From NCBI GenBank assembly GCA_913020445.1, contig CAJWAR010000022.1:1-64000 (forward strand): 64,000 nt of DNA, given 5' to 3'. Below, in pieces: positions 9,999 to 18,486 of the stretch (the stretch's first letter is position 1; every line of letters begins with the position of its first letter). This DNA comes from an uncultured Rhodospirillaceae bacterium. Lineage in GTDB: Bacteria > Pseudomonadota > Alphaproteobacteria > Rhodospirillales > UBA2165. A program made the position numbers and the translations under genes. The notes beneath the pieces were generated by a model. That model did not search any database. It was not told the DNA's origin and saw only the letters and a program-made list of their open reading frames with translations.

Positions 9999-11435
9999 AT
10001 GTCCTCGAACAAAATTTCCGATCAAGAATACGGCGAAGATCGGGCAACCTGGAAACGGGTGTTTAGCGGTAATTTGCTGATCTATTCAGTGATTATCAAT
10101 CTTGGTATTTTGCTGTTTGCTGTTGATACCTTCGTCATCACGACCATCATGCCGACGGTGATTAAAGATATCGGCGGCACTGAGCTCTATTCATGGCCGG
10201 TGATGATTTACATGGTGGGTGCGATTGCCGGCGCCGCCAGTGCTGGACCGGTGCGCGAAATATTTGGCCGGCGCAATGGCTATGTTATTGCTGGGCTGTT
10301 TTTCCTGATTGGTAATCTCGGCGCTGCCTATGCACCGAATATCGAAGTTCTGATTGCTTGGCGCCTGCTTCAGGGATTGGGCGGTGGCCTCATTATTTCA
10401 CAGTCTTATGGCTTGATCGGTGATATCTACCCGCCCGAACTGCGGACCAGAATTCTCTCGATAATTTCGACGACCTGGGGAGTGGCGACGGTGTTTGGCC
10501 CGGCTTTCGGTGGCATATTTGCCGAGTTTGGTTCGTGGCGCGGTGCGTTTTGGGCGATTGTGCCGTTGGCGCTGATCTTTTGCGGCATGGTTTGGCGCTA
10601 TATCGCGCATTCCACCAGTGAAGCTAAAATCGATAATTTTCCGATCACACGATTAATATTATTTGCGCTCGGAATATTGTGTGTCGGACTTACTTCACAA
10701 ACTGATAACAATGTATACCGTGTTGGCTTAATTATTTCGGCGATCGCGATGGTAACTTATGCGATGGTCCGCGATGCGCATTCCAGCAATCGCATGTTTC
10801 CTAAAAACACGCTTGTGCCGACAACATCTGTCGGCTCGTCTTTTTGGTTTCTGCTGTTTTTTACCTTTACGTTCATTGTCGCCATTCTTTACATGACATT
10901 GTACTTGCAGGTCCTGCACGATCAGACGCCAATCATTGCCGCCTATATCAGCGCCTTATTTTCTTTTACCTGGACCGTCGGGGCACTGTTGGTGGCGTCT
11001 TGGCGAGGACGGGCGGTTTATTTTGCTTTTATTGGCGGTGGCATTTTAATCGTGATGGGCGCGATTGGTCTGACCTTGTTTGCCGTTAACGGGCCGGTGA
11101 TATTAATTGGCGCCTCCTTAGCGGTGATGGGAATGGGGGTCGGCACCTCAAACAATCATGTGATCGCCCTGACCATAGAATGCGCTCAACCGGGCGAAGA
11201 AGCCTTGGTGGCCTCGTCGGTTCAGACCATGCGTACAATGGGCTTGGCATTCGGATCAGCCTTTGCGGGATTGATCGCCAATTCAGCCGGGCTTTCGGAA
11301 GGGGCTACCCCGGACATTGTGGCCCGCGCTGTTGATCTCCTGAACCAGGCCGGAATAGCGCTGGCGATGTTAACTTTATTGTCACTGATTATTTTTTACC
11401 ACTACTATAATCGCGACAAATCTAGTGATCAGTGA
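9999..11435 (+). CDS. MFS transporter, DHA2-like
   Basis: 478 residues, largely hydrophobic, with enough segments for about 14 membrane helices. DTFVITTIMPTVIKDIGG in the first helix and GRRNGYVIAG after helix 2 are the DHA2-type drug/proton antiporter motifs. The start ATG has no close ribosome site (CGGAGG lies about 35 bases upstream), so the exact start is uncertain. The last 7 bases overlap the convergent DUF1244 gene. Divergent pairing with the dioxygenase could mean aromatic-acid transport, but the family suggests efflux. Confidence 0.87.
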   Translation: MSSNKISDQEYGEDRATWKRVFSGNLLIYSVIINLGILLFAVDTFVITTIMPTVIKDIGGTELYSWPVMIYMVGAIAGAASAGPVREIFGRRNGYVIAGLFFLIGNLGAAYAPNIEVLIAWRLLQGLGGGLIISQSYGLIGDIYPPELRTRILSIISTTWGVATVFGPAFGGIFAEFGSWRGAFWAIVPLALIFCGMVWRYIAHSTSEAKIDNFPITRLILFALGILCVGLTSQTDNNVYRVGLIISAIAMVTYAMVRDAHSSNRMFPKNTLVPTTSVGSSFWFLLFFTFTFIVAILYMTLYLQVLHDQTPIIAAYISALFSFTWTVGALLVASWRGRAVYFAFIGGGILIVMGAIGLTLFAVNGPVILIGASLAVMGMGVGTSNNHVIALTIECAQPGEEALVASSVQTMRTMGLAFGSAFAGLIANSAGLSEGATPDIVARAVDLLNQAGIALAMLTLLSLIIFYHYYNRDKSSDQ

Positions 11436-11743
11436 CCACTGATTTTAGCGTGCAGCGGTTTGGTATCTTCAAATTTCTGCTGCTGTTCAGGTGACGCCTT
11501 CTCTTGATGTTTTTCTTTCCATTCATCATACGGCATGCCGTAGACGACTTTGCGGGCTTCATCATAATCCATCTCAACGCCGCGTTCATCGGCCGCCGCC
11601 ATATACCATTTTGATAAGCAATTACGGCAAAAGCCAGCAAGGTTCATGATGTCGATGTTTTGCGCATCGGTGCGTCTTTGCAGATGTTCAACAAGTCCGC
11701 GAAAGGCTGCCGCCTCAAGTTCTGTTCTGGTTTGATCATCCAT
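11429..11743 (-). CDS. DUF1244 protein
   Basis: 104 residues. The conserved DUF1244 core is obvious: AFRGLVEHLQRRTDAQNIDIMNLAGFCRNCLSKWY, with two cysteines in FCRNC, followed by a Glu/Lys-rich tail longer than usual. The fold is a small helical domain; the function is unknown, although the CxxC suggests metal or redox chemistry. It overlaps the MFS gene tail-to-tail by 7 bases. Confidence 0.9.
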   Translation of the reverse strand: MDDQTRTELEAAAFRGLVEHLQRRTDAQNIDIMNLAGFCRNCLSKWYMAAADERGVEMDYDEARKVVYGMPYDEWKEKHQEKASPEQQQKFEDTKPLHAKISGH

Positions 11744-12006
11744 TTTTAAGTTCCCTCAATATTTTTTATCCTGATACTTTATTTAACTCGTGTGGGGCGA
11801 TAAGCAAAGGTTTAGCGCTTAAAAAGTTATCCCGAATTATACATAAACTTCTAACAGTTTATTCACAGGTTATACGTCATATTGACCACAGCTTTTCATT
11901 TTAGAGTATTTGTGAGGAAGCCTTTGGTTATGTTAGATTAATCCAAAGTGTTAAAATAGAATACCGGGGTGGTTTTTTACTTAACCGACCATATTGGGAG
12001 CTTACC
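11744..12006. other. Intergenic region upstream of the repeat protein
   Basis: 263 AT-rich bases between the divergent DUF1244 and coiled-coil genes. GGGAG lies about 7 bases before the ATG at 12007. One DnaA-box-like nonamer (TTATTCACA, 11859-11867) is present. A pair of TTAA half-sites near 11939-11956 is 9 bases apart, not the 7 of a CtrA site. No clear terminator or RNA gene. Confidence 0.45.
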
Positions 12007-15000
12007 ATGGCGAAAAATGCGCCAGATAGTCCAGATCAAAATCCACCGATTGAAGTTGTGCACGATGCTGACAGCGCACCAGATAACGGCAAGCCAGAGA
12101 ACAAACATTCCGGCGTTCAGGATAAATATGAATGGGTAGAGGACAGTAAACCCAATCTCATCGATAGCTTGGTGGCGCCTGAATTTGTGCCGCCCTTTTA
12201 CGCGCGCTATCACTTATTGAGCGTCTTGGCGGCGCTCGCCACCATCGGCTGGCTCGCCGGTTCCGCAATGTTTGTTTTTAATAGCCTCGGTCTGGAAGAT
12301 TTGTCCCAGTTGCTGCCCCACGAGCTAGGTGGTCTCGCTGCCGGTATCGCGACGCCTATTGCTTTGATCTGGATCGTCGTCGCTTTTTTTGAGAAAACCA
12401 GAATCTACCAGGCAGAAACGCGGGCGCTGCGATGGCATTTGCAGCAACTTACCTATCCCGCAGACGGTGCTGAGACCCGCGTCGGTGAAATTACCGAGGC
12501 TTTGCGGTCGCAAACCCAGGCACTCACTAATGTATCCGAAAATGCGACCTTGCGGGCGGCGGAAGCTTCGGATCTCATCAAGCGCCAGACCTTAGCGCTA
12601 TCCGTGGCTTCGGAAGAAGCCAGCATAAAGGCCGATAGTGCAGGTGATAAATTGCGCCAGCAAGCCGAAGATTTGGTCTCGGCATCCGACCGCGCGATTG
12701 CCCGGGCACGGGAAGCCGGCAATGTACTGCATCACCAAAGTCACGATTTGATTAATGTGTCGCAGCAGGCATCCTCCCGCACCGAAGATATCACCAATAC
12801 CTTACAAAAAAGCGGTGAAGAGTTGATGCGGGTGGCAGAGGATTCTTCACGTAAGGCGCACGAGACCGCTGATATGTTTAGAGAACGTTCAGAAAGCTTG
12901 GCGGCGATCTCGGTTGAAGCGGCGGCGCGCGCCGAAAAGATGGGCAGCGATTTGACCACTAATGCGGAGGCATTGTCGGGGGCCACTGAATTGGCGGCAC
13001 AGCGGGTGGAATCGACGACAGAAAATTTGCGCGAACATACGCAAGACATGTCCCGCCGCTCTGACCAAATGACGGCTCAGGCCGACACGGTTGCCGGCAT
13101 GCTGGCCAATCAAGCTGAAAATCTCAATGAAGCAATCGAAAAGGCAACGGCTAAAACCTCGACAATCGTGGAAACGATTAATACCGAGTCTAAGAATTTG
13201 GGCACGACGACTGATCATGTGATGTCGCGGGTAAAAACTGCGAGTGCGGGCCTGGCCGATGACACCAAAGAATTGTTGGTCGCTGGCGCCAATGCGGCAG
13301 AGCAAGTTGATCAGACAGCGATCCAGTATCGTAAACATATCACTGAGTTGGAAGAAACCACTGATCGTGCGTCGGCGCGGGCCCGAGTAGTAGGTTCGCA
13401 GATCGCGGAAGTTAAAGACAATCTGGAGCAAGCTGCCGGAAGCGCAATGGACCAGATCACGGAAGTTTCGCAAACTCTTGAAACTAAAACCGCGGAATTG
13501 TCAGCCAATTCAGAAAAAGCTGTTGGTGAAATTGACGAAGTCGGGGATGCGTTGCAGAAGAAATCAGATCACATGGTCCGCCTCAGCGATTTAGTCGTCC
13601 TGCGATTGGGCAATACGGCAGAGGCAATACGAAAACGTGCCGAAGAGTTGTCGGATACCTCGAAGGAAGTGAATTCACAGATTGATGTGACGACGGAACG
13701 GCTGCATCAGGCGAAATTGGAGCTTAAAGAGGCTTCTGACAACAGCGTCGGTAATGTCGACCGCGTCGCTGCAGCAATGCGCCGTGATCTTCAGGAACTG
13801 ACCCTGGTGGTGGACAATGTCGGAGAAGCTAACAGCGACTATAGTGAGCGGCTGAAAATATTAACCACGGAATCTGATGAAGCGACAACTACAATCCAAC
13901 AACTTAGCGAAAAAATTGGCGATCAAATTAGAGAACTATCAGTCGCCTCAGGAGGTGCCGGGGAAAATATTATCGAAGTCGGCAACAAGCTCGCCGATCA
14001 AACGCGTTTGCTGAACGATGCTTCAGATGCCGCGGTTGAAAAAGTTGCGGAGGTTGGCACGGCGCTGCGCGAGGAGACCTCTAACGTCAGTGATTCATCT
14101 GCCAAAGCAAGCGAACGTTTGCGTTCGATCGGAATTGTGCTTGATCGCCGTGCAATCGAGCTGACGAATGCGGCAGATAATGCCACGGAAAAAGTAAATA
14201 ACGTTGCTGAAATTCTGCGCCAGAAAGCGGTCGATTTATCGAACTCATCCGGCAAAGCGGTTGGCGATATTAACGTCGCTGGTGAAACCATGGAGCATCG
14301 CTCCGAAGAGGTGACGCATGCCGCTGATCGCGCCGCCCGTCTATTGGGCTTGGTCACCGATGCCCTGCGTCAGCAATCAAAGGATCTCAGCCGGACCACG
14401 GATAGCGCGGCAGATCAGATCGAGAATGTTGGTGAGAAATTGCATCAGCGTTCCCGCGAGCTGACCGATATCACCGATGATGCGGTGACGCGGATGGATG
14501 AGACTTGGGAAACGCTTGAGGACCGGGCAGATAGAATGCGCGTCGTCTCGACCGATCTGATTGGTCAGGTGAGCGAGGCTGCGGAGGCTTTGCATGATCG
14601 TTCCAAGGAATTAGCCTCGGCTTCCGAAAGTGCGGTGTCTGATGTTGGCTCGGTTGGCGACACGTTATTGCAGCAATCCCTTGAAGCGGCGACGGCAGCC
14701 GATGAAGCAGCTAATCGCTTGACCAGGATTGCCGAGGATCTGAGCGAGGATTTTGTCGAAATTAAAGATAGCTCGGTTGATACTGAAGAGCGGCTCAATC
14801 GTATGGGGGCGAATTTCCGCCAGCGGGCCGAGGAATTCGCGCAGGCCGCGACGGAGTCAAACACTCACGTCCAGGCCTTTGCTGATGCGCTACTAGAACG
14901 CAGCTCGGAACTTACCGGTGCATCGGACGAAGCGACGGCCAAGGTTGAAGCGGTCGGTGGTGCCTTGCAGGAACGCTCCCGCGAAGTCGCTTTGGCGGTC

Positions 15001-16197
15001 GACCGGGCGGCTAAATTATTGTCGGCGGTGACGTCTGGTTTGCAGCGTCATTCCGATGAGCTTCACGCAACCTCGGACCGGGCGGTTGAGAAATCTCAGG
15101 ATTTGAATGACAATTTGAAATCCGGGGCGGCGGAAATGTCGCGTCTGGCTGAGCAAAGTTCGGAGCGCTTGGAAGAGACCAGCAATGCCGTTCGCCAGCG
15201 CCTTGATGATTTAACGGTCTCCTCGGACCGCGCCATCGCCAGGCTTGAAGGGGCAGCGGACCTCGTCAATGTCCGGGGTGATCATATGTCTGAATCTGCG
15301 CGCATTGCTACAGAGGCGGCATTGACGGCCGGTAAGGCGATGCAGGAAACCGCGCAAACGACATCGGAAGCGGCGGATCAAAATCTCAACAAACTTAAAA
15401 CCATCAGTGATGCGCTGCGCCGCCAAACTCAGGATGTCAGTGAAGCTTCAGACCGCCTGTCCCAGAAAATGGGCGGGTCGGGGGCGGAACTGCGTCAACA
15501 ACTGGAAGACCTCACCAAAACGTTCAATGAGGCTCTCAGCGGCATAAACGCGGTTGGTGAAAATGTCGCCAAACGAGCTGATGAAGCCGCCGATGTGTCT
15601 AACCGGGCAATCTCCAGCATGGAGACTTGGGGTCAGACGATAAAACGTGGCACGGATGATTTGACGGCGGCATCAAGTCAAATGTCGGAAGATACCAAAC
15701 AAGCCAGCGACAGCGTAAAACAACAAACCGCTGATCTATCCAAGACGTCAAAACAGGCGGCGGAGATCACCGAGGCGCTTAAGGATTTAGCTAAAAAATC
15801 CGGCCATGAAGATTTCTTACGGCGGATGGCGCTGGTCTCTGAGGGGCTTGAATCGGTTGCCATTGACATTAATCGTATCATGGAAACCCGGATCACCGAA
15901 GATGATTGGAAGCGTTACAACCGCGGTGAGAAAAGTGTCTTCCTGCGGAAAATTCTCGGTATGCGCAATCGCGCTAAACTCGCCAAGATCAATCAACTCT
16001 ATCGCCAAGATTCAAATTTCCGCGATTATGTTTCACGTTATTTAACTCAGTTTGACGAGTTAATTGAAAGTGCCAAGCGGAGCGGCCAGGAAGGCGCGCT
16101 CGGTGCCGGCTTTATGACATCCGATGCCGGTAAAGTTTATATGGTGCTGCAGTCTGCGTTGGCGCGGGAAAATGGCAGCGACGAGCCGGAAGCTTAA
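12007..16197 (+). CDS. Giant membrane-anchored coiled-coil repeat protein (GPR/RgsE-like architecture)
   Basis: 1396 residues. Layout: acidic cytoplasmic tail 1-66; TM helices near 68-95 and 107-131; a pseudo-repeat 141-165; 44 tandem repeats 166-1261; a 135-residue non-repeat C-terminal domain (DFLRRMALVSEGLE, TEDDWKRYNRGEKSVFLRK, DYVSRYLTQFDELIE). Forty-three repeats are exactly 25 residues; one (616-636) is 21. Within a repeat, core residues fall at 1, 5, 8, 12, 15, 19 and 22. The array has no Pro and no Cys. Two TM segments plus a huge helical region resembles the Agrobacterium growth-pole-ring protein and Sinorhizobium RgsE, over 2000 residues long, which organise polar growth. Homology is inferred from architecture. 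It ends 4 bases from convergent DUF4202. Confidence 0.9.
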   Translation: MAKNAPDSPDQNPPIEVVHDADSAPDNGKPENKHSGVQDKYEWVEDSKPNLIDSLVAPEFVPPFYARYHLLSVLAALATIGWLAGSAMFVFNSLGLEDLSQLLPHELGGLAAGIATPIALIWIVVAFFEKTRIYQAETRALRWHLQQLTYPADGAETRVGEITEALRSQTQALTNVSENATLRAAEASDLIKRQTLALSVASEEASIKADSAGDKLRQQAEDLVSASDRAIARAREAGNVLHHQSHDLINVSQQASSRTEDITNTLQKSGEELMRVAEDSSRKAHETADMFRERSESLAAISVEAAARAEKMGSDLTTNAEALSGATELAAQRVESTTENLREHTQDMSRRSDQMTAQADTVAGMLANQAENLNEAIEKATAKTSTIVETINTESKNLGTTTDHVMSRVKTASAGLADDTKELLVAGANAAEQVDQTAIQYRKHITELEETTDRASARARVVGSQIAEVKDNLEQAAGSAMDQITEVSQTLETKTAELSANSEKAVGEIDEVGDALQKKSDHMVRLSDLVVLRLGNTAEAIRKRAEELSDTSKEVNSQIDVTTERLHQAKLELKEASDNSVGNVDRVAAAMRRDLQELTLVVDNVGEANSDYSERLKILTTESDEATTTIQQLSEKIGDQIRELSVASGGAGENIIEVGNKLADQTRLLNDASDAAVEKVAEVGTALREETSNVSDSSAKASERLRSIGIVLDRRAIELTNAADNATEKVNNVAEILRQKAVDLSNSSGKAVGDINVAGETMEHRSEEVTHAADRAARLLGLVTDALRQQSKDLSRTTDSAADQIENVGEKLHQRSRELTDITDDAVTRMDETWETLEDRADRMRVVSTDLIGQVSEAAEALHDRSKELASASESAVSDVGSVGDTLLQQSLEAATAADEAANRLTRIAEDLSEDFVEIKDSSVDTEERLNRMGANFRQRAEEFAQAATESNTHVQAFADALLERSSELTGASDEATAKVEAVGGALQERSREVALAVDRAAKLLSAVTSGLQRHSDELHATSDRAVEKSQDLNDNLKSGAAEMSRLAEQSSERLEETSNAVRQRLDDLTVSSDRAIARLEGAADLVNVRGDHMSESARIATEAALTAGKAMQETAQTTSEAADQNLNKLKTISDALRRQTQDVSEASDRLSQKMGGSGAELRQQLEDLTKTFNEALSGINAVGENVAKRADEAADVSNRAISSMETWGQTIKRGTDDLTAASSQMSEDTKQASDSVKQQTADLSKTSKQAAEITEALKDLAKKSGHEDFLRRMALVSEGLESVAIDINRIMETRITEDDWKRYNRGEKSVFLRKILGMRNRAKLAKINQLYRQDSNFRDYVSRYLTQFDELIESAKRSGQEGALGAGFMTSDAGKVYMVLQSALARENGSDEPEA
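12502..15789 (+). repeat. Array of 44 in-frame 75-bp coding repeats
   Basis: Tandem repeats covering codons 166-1261. The period is 75 bases, except for one 63-base unit at 13852-13914. At the nucleotide level the units are clearly diverged; only the protein pattern is kept: hydrophobic at 1, small at 5, Leu/Met/Val at 8, Ser/Thr at 12, Ala/Ser at 15, Val/Ile/Leu at 19, Val/Ile/Ala at 22. The sum of unit lengths plus termini equals the full 1396 residues, so the register is exact. Confidence 0.93.
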
Positions 16198-16201
16198 TAA
16201 A

Positions 16202-16783
16202 TCAATCCGCGAGGGCCTTGTTGATCAGCGCCAGTTCCTCTTCTGATAAATCCAGCGTCAGCGCTATCTCATGACCGCGCGGCGTCATTTTTGCCCACGT
16301 CTTTTGAATAATGCCGATCATCTTTGCTTCATCATGCTTGCGGGAAAAATCCAAGAAGTAATTTTCCAGAAATACCAGACAAATGACATCTTCCAAGATT
16401 TGGGCTTGAGGGTCGGATCGCAGTTTTCTTCTCAATAGAAGTTGACGGGTTTTCTCGATTTCGTCGTCACCATAACCGCAGTCTGCCATAATTGCGGCTG
16501 CCTTTTCCGCATGAATGCGATAGAGCGTGGTACGCCACAGATGGTAACCTTTTTTTCCTTCGTCATAATCTGTGCGCGGAAGTTCCCAGCGCTGAATATG
16601 CTGGGCGCGGGCAGCGATTTTTAATGGCTCATCCGCTTCGGGTGCAACCTTTTCCATCCAGGCGCTCATGCGCTGGCCGTAAAGGAGTTCCTTAGGGTAG
16701 CTTTCACCCTCAAATTCTTCGCTATTAGGGTCGCGTGAGTTGGCGGCGTCAATTTTCGTGATCGCGTCATCAAATTGGGACAT
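16202..16783 (-). CDS. DUF4202 protein
   Basis: 193 residues, all helical, with DUF4202 features: AAIxxIDAANSxDPN at the N-terminus, LLYGQRMSAWMEKVAPEADEPLKIAARAQHIQRWELPR (His83-type HIQRW), then YHLWRTTLYRIHAEKA and LEDVICLVFLENYF. The spaced His and Asp residues recall HD-like metal helices, but the reaction is unknown. In many proteobacteria it stands near sulfur or nitrogen genes; here it is convergent with the repeat protein, 4 bases apart, and divergent from the TPR gene. The ribosome site is weak. Confidence 0.87.
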   Translation of the reverse strand: MSQFDDAITKIDAANSRDPNSEEFEGESYPKELLYGQRMSAWMEKVAPEADEPLKIAARAQHIQRWELPRTDYDEGKKGYHLWRTTLYRIHAEKAAAIMADCGYGDDEIEKTRQLLLRRKLRSDPQAQILEDVICLVFLENYFLDFSRKHDEAKMIGIIQKTWAKMTPRGHEIALTLDLSEEELALINKALAD

Positions 16784-16878
16784 TTTTAAAAACCAATCCT
16801 CAAACAGTTAGCATTCATTATAAGATAAGGCATAATAGGGGTTCTGGAAAACACCCTGCGACTATTTCAAGAGAAATA

Positions 16879-18486
16879 ATGAATTCATCCGATCACATTG
16901 CAGCCGCGACCAAGCTCATTCAAGCGGGTAATTTTGATGAAGCAGAGGCGCTTCTTGCGGGTGCTGATGACGCGCCAGCTCAACAGCTCCTCGGCGTGAT
17001 TTGCTTTCAGACCAATCGAATGACAGAGGCCATTACCTATTTTGAGCGGGCAACGCGTGATCTCGCGGATGATGGCTATCTGCAGAATAATCTTGGTCAG
17101 GCTTATCGCGCAATGGGTGACCATGACGCCGCGATCAAAGTTTTCGGGAGAGCCGCCGAACTGCAGGTGGAGTTTGCCGACCCGCTTAACTATCTTGGTC
17201 AGTTGCAGCGCGAGCAGGGCAACGCGGCTTTGGCAGAGCAATCTTTTAATGAGGCGATCAACCGGCGTCCTGGCTATGCCGAAGCGCATTTTAATCTGGG
17301 TGTGTTATTGCAGGATGACGCGCGTCCAACCGAGGCGCAGGAACAATATGAATTGGCGCTCCACGCCAGCCCGAACCACGTCCAAGCCTACAATAATTTA
17401 GGCACGGTGTTGGATGAACTCGGTGATCATCAAGCCGCTGAGCAATGCTATTTAAACGGGCTTGAACTATCGCCTGAGACGCCGGAGCTTCTGGTCAGTC
17501 TCGGCTCCTGCCGCCGGGTGCAGGGGCGTTATGAAGAGGCGCTTGAGGTTTTTGAAAAAGCCAGCAATATCGCGCCGGATTTTATCGAAGCGCGATGGAA
17601 TCTCGGTTTCCTGCAATTGGCGCTGGGTAATTGTGCTGAGGGTTGGGCAAATTACCGCTATCGCCACAGTGTTGATCGCAAGGTCCATCCGATACTGCAA
17701 GACCGCTTGCCGGAAGATCTTGAGGGTCGCGTGATTGAGCTTGCTGCCGAGCAAGGGCTGGGCGATGAGATTTACTTTTTGCGCTTTGCCCAGGAGTTGG
17801 TGGCGCGTGGCGCTAGCATCACTTTCCAACCGGACCCTAAGCTTAATTCGCTGATCCGGCGGATGGCGGATATTACCGTTGGTGAGGTTGGTAAGGATGC
17901 GTTTTCGATCGCCGATCTGCCCTATTTACTTGGGAGTAAAGACGCTCTCCCAAGTATTAAAATTCCGCCCGATGAAGCGGTGCTGGCGGAGATGCAGGCG
18001 CGCCTGGCGGCGGCAGGACCGGCGCCCTATTTCGGCGTGACGTACCGGGCCGGTGCGGCGGGCAAGGATACGTTGATCAAAAACGCGCCGCTCGATGGTA
18101 TTGGCGATGCCCTGCGCGGCACCTCGGCAACCATCATTGATGTGCAGCGACTGCCAACGCAAGAGGAGCAAAGTCAATTGGCAGCGACGGTGGGCCGCGA
18201 GGTTGCTGATTTCTCAGAGATCAATGATGATCTGGAACAAGCTCTGGCGCTGATGTCCTTGCTTGATGATTATGTCGGGGTCAGCAATACCAACATGCAT
18301 CTCCGCGCCGCCGCCGGAAAGCCAGCCCGGGTATTGGTGACCCATCCCGGTGAATACCGCTGGCTGGTTGACGGTGACCGCTCACCCTGGTTCCCGGATT
18401 TTGATCTTTACAGGCAGAAGCCGGGCGGTTCTTGGGAGGGGGCTTTCGCCAAACTCGCATCTGATATAAAAGCAGCACATGAGTGA
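16879..18486 (+). CDS. TPR protein with GT9-like C-terminal domain
   Basis: 535 residues. Roughly the first 270 are tandem TPR motifs (for example FERATRDLADDGYLQNNLGQ, AEAHFNLGVLLQDD, QAYNNLGTVLDELGD). The rest begins with GNCAEGWANYRYRH and ELAAEQGLGDEIYFLRFAQEL, the hallmark of TPR proteins fused to a glycosyltransferase-9-like domain, ending with SNTNMHLRAAAGKPARVLV, where the nucleotide-sugar site usually lies. AAGAGA precedes the start. It overlaps the next TPR-glycosyltransferase gene by 8 bases, so the two are translationally coupled and probably modify the same substrate. Confidence 0.87.
   Translation: MNSSDHIAAATKLIQAGNFDEAEALLAGADDAPAQQLLGVICFQTNRMTEAITYFERATRDLADDGYLQNNLGQAYRAMGDHDAAIKVFGRAAELQVEFADPLNYLGQLQREQGNAALAEQSFNEAINRRPGYAEAHFNLGVLLQDDARPTEAQEQYELALHASPNHVQAYNNLGTVLDELGDHQAAEQCYLNGLELSPETPELLVSLGSCRRVQGRYEEALEVFEKASNIAPDFIEARWNLGFLQLALGNCAEGWANYRYRHSVDRKVHPILQDRLPEDLEGRVIELAAEQGLGDEIYFLRFAQELVARGASITFQPDPKLNSLIRRMADITVGEVGKDAFSIADLPYLLGSKDALPSIKIPPDEAVLAEMQARLAAAGPAPYFGVTYRAGAAGKDTLIKNAPLDGIGDALRGTSATIIDVQRLPTQEEQSQLAATVGREVADFSEINDDLEQALALMSLLDDYVGVSNTNMHLRAAAGKPARVLVTHPGEYRWLVDGDRSPWFPDFDLYRQKPGGSWEGAFAKLASDIKAAHE

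Noticed and set aside
11859-11867. DnaA box as part of a replication origin
   Set aside because: A single box with no cluster, no dnaA/dnaN/hemE neighbours and no AT-unwinding repeats.
12889-13473. Long antisense frames within the repeat gene
   Set aside because: Shadow frames caused by the periodic codon pattern; no ribosome sites or family features.
12502-15789. 75-base periodicity as satellite DNA or assembly error
   Set aside because: Units are diverged at nucleotide level, one uninterrupted frame spans all, and lengths add up exactly to the protein.
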